A stretch of DNA of 64,000 bases from Enoplolaimus lenunculus (lineage: Eukaryota > Nematoda > Enoplea > Enoplida > Thoracostomopsidae), in contig JASANG010001037.1 of the NCBI GenBank assembly GCA_030248215.1, positions 248,001 through 312,000 on the forward strand, given 5' to 3'. Below the pieces are notes generated by a model. The model was given only the letters and a program-made list of their open reading frames with translations. It was not told the DNA's origin and made no database searches. A program made the translations under genes and the position numbers. This document shows, one piece after another, positions 57,721 through 64,000 of this stretch. The first letter of the stretch is position 1. Each line of letters starts with the position of its first letter.

Positions 57721-59941
57721 AAGTTATAGTCAGTGGCTGGCCGACTGGTTATTGGCCGGTGCACAACACTAGGAGACTCATACCCTCTCGCATACCTGCT
57801 CCTGGACAAAACCTCCGTCCACCGAAGTAGGGTGACAACTCTACACCAGGGTGATAACAAAGGTTCGGATTCGGAAAAAAATTGCGGTTCAGATTTGCAT
57901 CCGGTTTTGGTTCTGACAAAAAAACCGAATCCAACAGTGTTTGCAATGTTTTTTTTATTTTTAAGCAATAAAATTCAAGTGTAAATTGTGACATAAATCA
58001 ATATTTTTATTGCAGGTCATAAATCTCAGAACTGAGGTCTAGCTCGAAATATTTATAAACGTTTAAAGTTATGCTGTTGGCATTGCGTTGATATTCTGAA
58101 AGTAATTCTAGAGATATATCTGAAATTCACAACACGCAGGATTCCGATTGATTCGGCTAATTAGCAATGGATTCGGATTCGTATTCGGTTGAATAGTGGA
58201 TTCTGTGTCACCTTAAGAGTGTGTTGAAAGAAATTTTTGGAAAATAGGTGATCGAAAAAGTTTAAAAACAAAGAAATATAAATACGTATATAATTTTAGA
58301 ACGGAAATTTGACATAACCATACAAAAATATATACACATTAAAGCAGCATGTTTGTCGTCCCGGGACGGCCTCACCGTAACATGGGCCCCAAAATATTGC
58401 CGATCATCCTCAAGACAATTACGACTACAAGTTTAATGAACAAACTAAATATTGATGTGATAAATGACAAAAAAGAAGAAAAACAGCAATTGTGTTTGAA
58501 ACATAGACACTAGCCGATTCAGTGGGGGGCAGAATTTTGAGACTCTTAGAAATTTAGTTAATATAAAGTGTCAGGTTACCTACACCAGGTGGAACCAGTT
58601 ATTAAATACCGGAACCGGGAGGTTAAAAAATACCTGAACCAGTAAACGAAAAATACTTGTTACCGAACAATTCTTTTAAAGCTATATCGCTTTTAACGGG
58701 AAAATGTGAATTATATCTTTTGAAGACACGGTTGAAGCATTTGTAGAAACCGGGGCGTGAAGTCTATGTGAAAACACACCATTCAAAATCTTGAAACAAT
58801 TGTAACATCTGGGAAACGTATTAAAAATTATGGAGTATGACACAAATTGAAAAGATTTTGGCAATATACGCTCAGACAATTTTAGAAAAATAATTAGGAA
58901 AATGCGCCAACAAAATACCACAAAATTCCGGTGAAATAATACCGGACTTATTACCGGAACCGGAGTGAAAAACATTAGATTTCCCTACCGGAACCAGAAT
59001 TCGTTTTATAAACTGACCTACACCTAAAATGCTGCATGTGGCGCTGTTTGCGTTACACCTAAACATGTCTGTAAATTGCGGCAAGCTTCTGAAGTTGGAG
59101 ATGAAATTTTTACTTTTCGAAAACATCATTGATCGGCGAGGAAATCTGAGGGGATTTAATCCGATTAATTACTATTCTCTTTATTATTGTCAAAATATTC
59201 CTGAGAACATTTTTCATTATTTTTTATAAAAAGCATTGAAACCCAGATAATCTGAAGCGCTTTATTTCACAATACGAGCTATATACTGGTCGGCCAGCCG
59301 GTGCTCTACAGTAGGAAATATTACAAAGCATGTTGTAAGTACTCTCAAACTTAATATTGTTTTTGAACAAAGTTGTAATTTTTGCATAAGCGACTGCAGA
59401 GCTTACAAAATTAGCCATTTTTTGCACACGACAACGCTCACAATTCAGCAGAAACACCTTGTTTTACACCTGGCCAGTATTAATCTGTGCAGTAAGTATC
59501 ACCAGTTATTAGTAAGTTTCCAAACATGCGAACTGCGTCTGCTACAGTTGTCAAACTCAGCTAGTAAGAGCAATCAAACGCGATCCGAGCATATCCATTT
59601 GCTGGTTCGACATTTACAGGAACTAATACGAACTGGTTAATAGGTGCTGAACATATTTGGGAAAACGGGCACATTAAATATGCCCCCGTATTTTAAACTT
59701 TGTGTAGCAATTATCACCAGTTGGCGATAGGTCTTGTAAGCTCCAAACTGGTAAATGCAGAGTTTAGGAACTTCTCATGTTCTAATTTATTGCTCGTTTT
59801 GATATCTGTAGCTGTCGTAGTTCGCTTGCTCAAAATATTGACGATAGGAGCTATACACTGAGCTAATGGTATAAAATTGAACTCCGCAATGTTTACAGAA
59901 CTATAAATTTTGAGGTTGTCGTCGATGAACATTACAATAAA

Positions 59942-62900
59942 TCAGTTGATGAAACGTTTACACGACCGTTTCAGACAATTACATTTGATCTTGTTATCTT
60001 TTTCGCGCGGAAGATTGTATTTATAGCAGAGTTCTTCACCAGGAAATATGCTTAAATACTCAGGCAATAAGCATAATCACTTGTATTCATTTATTGACAC
60101 ATAATGCTAAATCACTGCAACTATGCTGCAGCTTAGCAAGGATGGGCGGTCTCGGTTGAAAATCGAGGCAGAGACCTAATTGCAGGAGACCGGCCACGAA
60201 AAATCTCAGTCTCGGTCAATTTTTGGTCATCACCGGAAAAAATTTTCAAAATGAATTGTTTTTAAAGCAGTTTGCGTACTATTTGTCTTTTTCCATAGTT
60301 TTTTTGCGTTTTTTCAGAATATCTGCTCATAATTATTGCGTAACTATCAAAATTCATAGCTTCACAGCGAAATTTTATTCCTCAAGCATCAGTTACTTAA
60401 CAGAAATGTTTGCCGAACACTCGACCTCTAGTCTTAGTTCCAAACCACCGAAACTAAAAAACCGAGACCGGCTAAACACGTAGCCTACCTCAACAGAAAT
60501 TCGCGCAACGAATAAAATATTCCAGTTGCGATATGGTTAGCGCATATAAATTTTTAAAATAATCGTTAACACTGAATTACGACACGTTTGTCGACCAATC
60601 AGAAATTAACGTAGCACTTTTGTAAACGAAAGTAAAGCAGAATTCTGCATTCACACGTTACCTGTCAACAGAAAAGACGTGAAGGATTATGTAAATTTAA
60701 TCGCTTACTGCACGTGAAGCGAATAATGGGCATAAAGGAAAACGCAACACGCGCATCGTACATTCTTTCCTACACAAAATGCACCGAGTTGTGTATTTTT
60801 ATCTAGGAGAGACTACATTCTTCATTAGCGATTCACGCCTTGTACAATAATAAAAAATGAAAACAAACTTACTCTTTACAAGCAACGAAAACCAGACGTT
60901 CACGACCGGTGTCTGAATCTTTGACTTTAGATGATTTACAGTTAGGCTTAAAAACAGTGACTGAATTTTAGACAGAACTTAGTTGACACGTCAATAACAG
61001 CAACTATGACCTGTATTCTAAAACGTGTAAACCTTTTACCAGTGGGAAACTGTATATCACAATTTTCTTAACGCAACTATAACGTCACACTTGCAAATTT
61101 CCTAGTTGAACACTTGTTTACTGGTCATAGGAGCTACCGGCAATTCAGAATACAAAGATAGGTCACAAACCAACTGATCTTATCCTCACTCATAAAATTT
61201 TAGGTAACTCAATGCAACAGGAATTTCCATGTTAACAATCCGGAATTCTGCTAGTCTTAAGCTTCCACAGATTGCAAACTTCGAAAAGTTCCCTCAGATT
61301 TGAATTTCAAAAAATAATAAATTACTAAACTTACATCACAGGAATGGTTAATGAATCTCGCTAGACCACCACATAATGTTGCATCAATAACGCGGTTGTC
61401 TTTATCACCTAGACTAAACATATTGACGTAGCATTGAGAAAACCGGAGTTTCTGAAACCGTAAATAATAGGGATGTGTCGATACTAAAATCTTTGCCCAA
61501 GCCGATTTTCATTTTAAAAGTATGTCGATTCTCATTTTAAAAGAATGCCGATGCCGAACCGATGCGGACTCCATGCGAAGACTTAAACGCTAACCACCAT
61601 AAATAATTATAACTTTATGAGAACGATTAATTTCAATTAATTTTTCACACCCAAACGCAAGAGATAACAGTTTCCCTGATCAGACACACTGATATGCGCC
61701 AGAAAAGAAAACCAAAGTGCGGACGCTTTACGAAGAATTGATGTGACGATGAATAGGCATCGGCATCGCTGATAATTGGTACTTTTTGTGAGATGTGCAT
61801 CGGCACTGCAAAAAATCGCCGATTCTTTGCCGATTATTTTTCGCACTTATCAATTATCAGACACCTGGAACACAGTAAATTTGCTTACGCAGTCAAACTC
61901 CAAAACAGTTATTTTTGTACTTTGCATGGAAACTATTTATGCAATTCTCACATTCATAGTCCAACATTGTTACGTTTTATGTAACCGCGGTTATGTAATC
62001 TAGTAATATATAGTGCGGGATCCGGTTGCACCCTACCTTAATACCGTAAATTTTTGAGCATGTAGAAAGTGGTATCCTGAGGTTATTTAAATGCTAAAAA
62101 TCTTACACAATTTGGATTATATAGAAAATATTAAAATGACCTATACCTTGCTTTGATACCGGCGTTCGCGAACATCGGCAACAGACTGACGTATAACTTC
62201 TCCTAAATACTCCAAGATGAAGCGTCCTTTTCTAATTATTCTCGTAGCGAATAATCCAACGCCGTGAATCTTCGATCTATAAAATACAAAAATGAAACAT
62301 TTATATATGCAACTTTTAAAACCAGAAGTGTGCCAAAACAAGCATCGGCATCGATAATAATTGGCATTTTTCGTAAGTATAGGCATTGGCATGTTAGGTT
62401 AAGTTTTCGAATGAAGACCCTGTACATTAAACTTGGATTCGGCATATTTTCAGAATAAAATCGGCATCGGAAAAAATTTTGGTATCGGCACATCCTTATT
62501 CGGGACCATAAAGATAACCAACCTTACTTGACCTCTCGAAAGACACCAGGAAACTAAAATTGTTTACATGCTGAATGACAAAAACAGCTTAACTGGATAC
62601 AAACCCGAAATAGATAACTGTTGTTACGCTAGAGCAATGCATAAAATATGATCAAGCTATTGCAAACCTTGACCGATTTAACATGAATTATTTTATCAAA
62701 CACTTCAACCGAACAAATCTTAAAACATGCCTTCTCAGTTCAACCGATCCAGAGTGACAAACGAGTTTCTCCTTCTCTTCTTCTGTTCTAAGAATACGTT
62801 CAACGTTTAATGAAAAACATATCATCAAGGCGGCAGGGTTGCAATTGGAACTATATTTTGCGTGCAATTTCTTTGCAGGAACCGGAATTTGAAACAATTT

Positions 62901-64000
62901 TCATCACTGAATTACAGCTGAACTTTTCAGAAAACTGTTCCAAAATAGGTTATGCAAATTTTCAGTTATTTCGTCATTAAGTTTTGCGAAAACACATCGG
63001 GAACAGCTTATTAACAAAATTGAACTAATTACAAAAACACTCATTTCGAAATACAATTTTTCAAAGACAAAGTGTTCCATATTAAAACGATTATAAATAA
63101 TTTGCTCCAGAACCGTAAAAATTCCTGTCCTTGCATCTTTCAATTCAGAAACAGGAACAGAAATTGAATTTCTGTAGGAATTCCGGTCAGAACAGGAATT
63201 CCGGTTGAGCCCTGTAAGGCGGTCAGCAAAACCCAAACTACACATCGTTGCCAACAACTCGAACAAATTGTCAACAAGTAGATTACAACGTTTTAAAAGC
63301 AAGAAAAACTGAATTTCGAACTCTGTGCCGTCCAACAAGGAATGTGAAAAACTTACAGCGGTGGAAGCGTCACACGCTCAATCGTTCTATGTTTCCGCTT
63401 CGCCAAAGGGTAAAACCAATTGAAATTATGCCGGAACCGATTGCTATCGTACGGAATGCATCTTGCGGCACTTTAAAAATCAATTCAGCAATCAAAGAAC
63501 CATTAGCTTTAGATTAAGCAAATGAACATTACAATTTTCCCGCTTATACACAGAAACAACGAATTGCAATGTCACAACAAATGACGGTTTTGTCTTAAAG
63601 CACTTTTTGCAGACTGTATGTACTCCGAAAACGAACACCTAGAACAAAAAATCTAAAAATTACGTATATAACTATAACTATCGCATTACTGTTAAATATT
63701 AGTTACTCACAGATCACTGTAAGCGCGTTTCATTAGCAACTTTGTTTGAACCGGTCGCACACGAGCACAAGTTTCACTCGGGTTATGAATTGCAAAAGTA
63801 TGTTCACGTTCTGCTTGAAGCTCCGTCGCTAAACATGGCACGTTATTTTTCACACGAAGACTCCTTTCTATCAACTGCGGTTTTTCGACTCCAACCTGAT
63901 GTTTTAGCAGAAATTCTGAGTGTTCTGCAGGCTTTGCTTTGCTAATCATGTCGTTAGATGGCGGCTTGTCGTGATTAGCTTCATTTGAATTCTCAAACGA
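59942..64000 (-). CDS. SET-domain histone methyltransferase, trithorax/MLL-like, C-terminal part
   Basis: Exons join in frame on the minus strand: from beyond the right edge to 63711, then 62787-62731, 62276-62147, 61451-61335, 60946-60873 and 60050-59942 (258 aa visible plus stop). The first exon is polar and disordered-looking. The SET core follows: RRSKIHGVGLFATRIIRKG, FILEYLGEVIRQSVADVRER, QCYVNMFSLGDKDNRVIDAT, LARFINHSCDPNC, FPGEELCYKYN. The cofactor/substrate motif NHSC is intact and both tyrosines of Y-x-Y are kept. A post-SET zinc motif C-x-C-x4-C (CNCLKRSC) ends the protein at KRFIN. MLL/SET1 enzymes methylate H3K4 at active genes. The junction 62731/62276 uses a GC donor (AG|GCATGT). 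Amino-terminal domains lie outside the window. MLL rather than SET1 is an inference from the RSxIHG context and the ending. Confidence 0.88.

Larger units (their letters stand above)
53138..59941. other. repeat-rich intergenic region between PUF-B and the SET gene
   Basis: No gene was recognised. It contains the foldback MITE at 53148, TTAGGC-core MITEs at 54125 and 54672, CCGGAGGT-type repeat copies (about 54945-55000, 55180-55240, 58595-58640, 58925-58990), a TA-flanked element at 55771, and the long minisatellite-bearing repeat at 56812. GGCCGGCCGG palindromes occur at about 56415-56450. Confidence 0.65.

Noticed and set aside
62904-63338. 144-codon frame on the minus strand
   Set aside because: It lies in an intron of the SET gene, has no family resemblance, and conflicts with the in-frame exon chain.
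63248-63517. 89-codon plus-strand frame (QRWKRHTLNRSMFPLRQRV)
   Set aside because: Opposite to the SET gene in one of its introns; no splice partners or recognised domain.

Overview
This is a eukaryotic, intron-rich, AT-rich window that most likely comes from a nematode. TTAGGC-like blocks, the nematode telomere word, are scattered through it (inside transposons, not at a chromosome end). Genes are split into small exons whose GT-AG (rarely GC-AG) junctions could be joined in frame by hand. Species cannot be fixed from the sequence alone. Most of the window is mobile and repetitive DNA in introns and between genes. LAYOUT: (1) 218-1280, minus: a NADAR-domain protein whose 3' end is uncertain. 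(2) 1.4-4.6 kb: a decayed non-LTR retrotransposon tail, a degenerate tRNA-like sequence, a GC-rich foldback and a ~429-bp tandem repeat with a tRNA-like module. (3) 4832-7044, plus: a complete five-exon cyclase-family (kynurenine-formamidase-like) hydrolase of 313 aa with signal peptide and C-terminal membrane anchor. (4) 7.0-14.7 kb: repeats only. (5) 14732-26031, minus: a ten-exon nanos gene ending in a full Nanos zinc-finger domain. (6) 26.0-38.8 kb: no recognisable gene. (7) 38801-53137, plus: two tandem PUF (Pumilio) genes, the first with repeats 1-5 only, the second with all eight. (8) 43.3-49.7 kb: a 3'-truncated Ty3/Gypsy element lying antisense in the first intron of the second PUF gene. 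(9) 53.1-59.9 kb: repeats only. (10) 59942 to the right edge, minus: the C-terminal half of a trithorax/MLL-like SET-domain histone methyltransferase. HOW THE GENES RELATE: Nanos and Pumilio are the classic partners in translational repression of maternal and germline mRNAs, and here candidate genes for both lie within 40 kb. The second PUF gene keeps canonical base-reading residues in repeats 7 and 8 and near-canonical ones in repeat 6, those that read the UGU core. MOBILE DNA: at least nine near-complete hAT-type MITEs with 8-bp target duplications carry TTAGGC-like interiors. Three TTAA-flanked piggyBac-like MITEs enclose a tRNA-Gly-like promoter module. Further families have TA or TTAA ends. 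The Gypsy element has an envelope-like reading frame between gag and pol, which is not the usual order.
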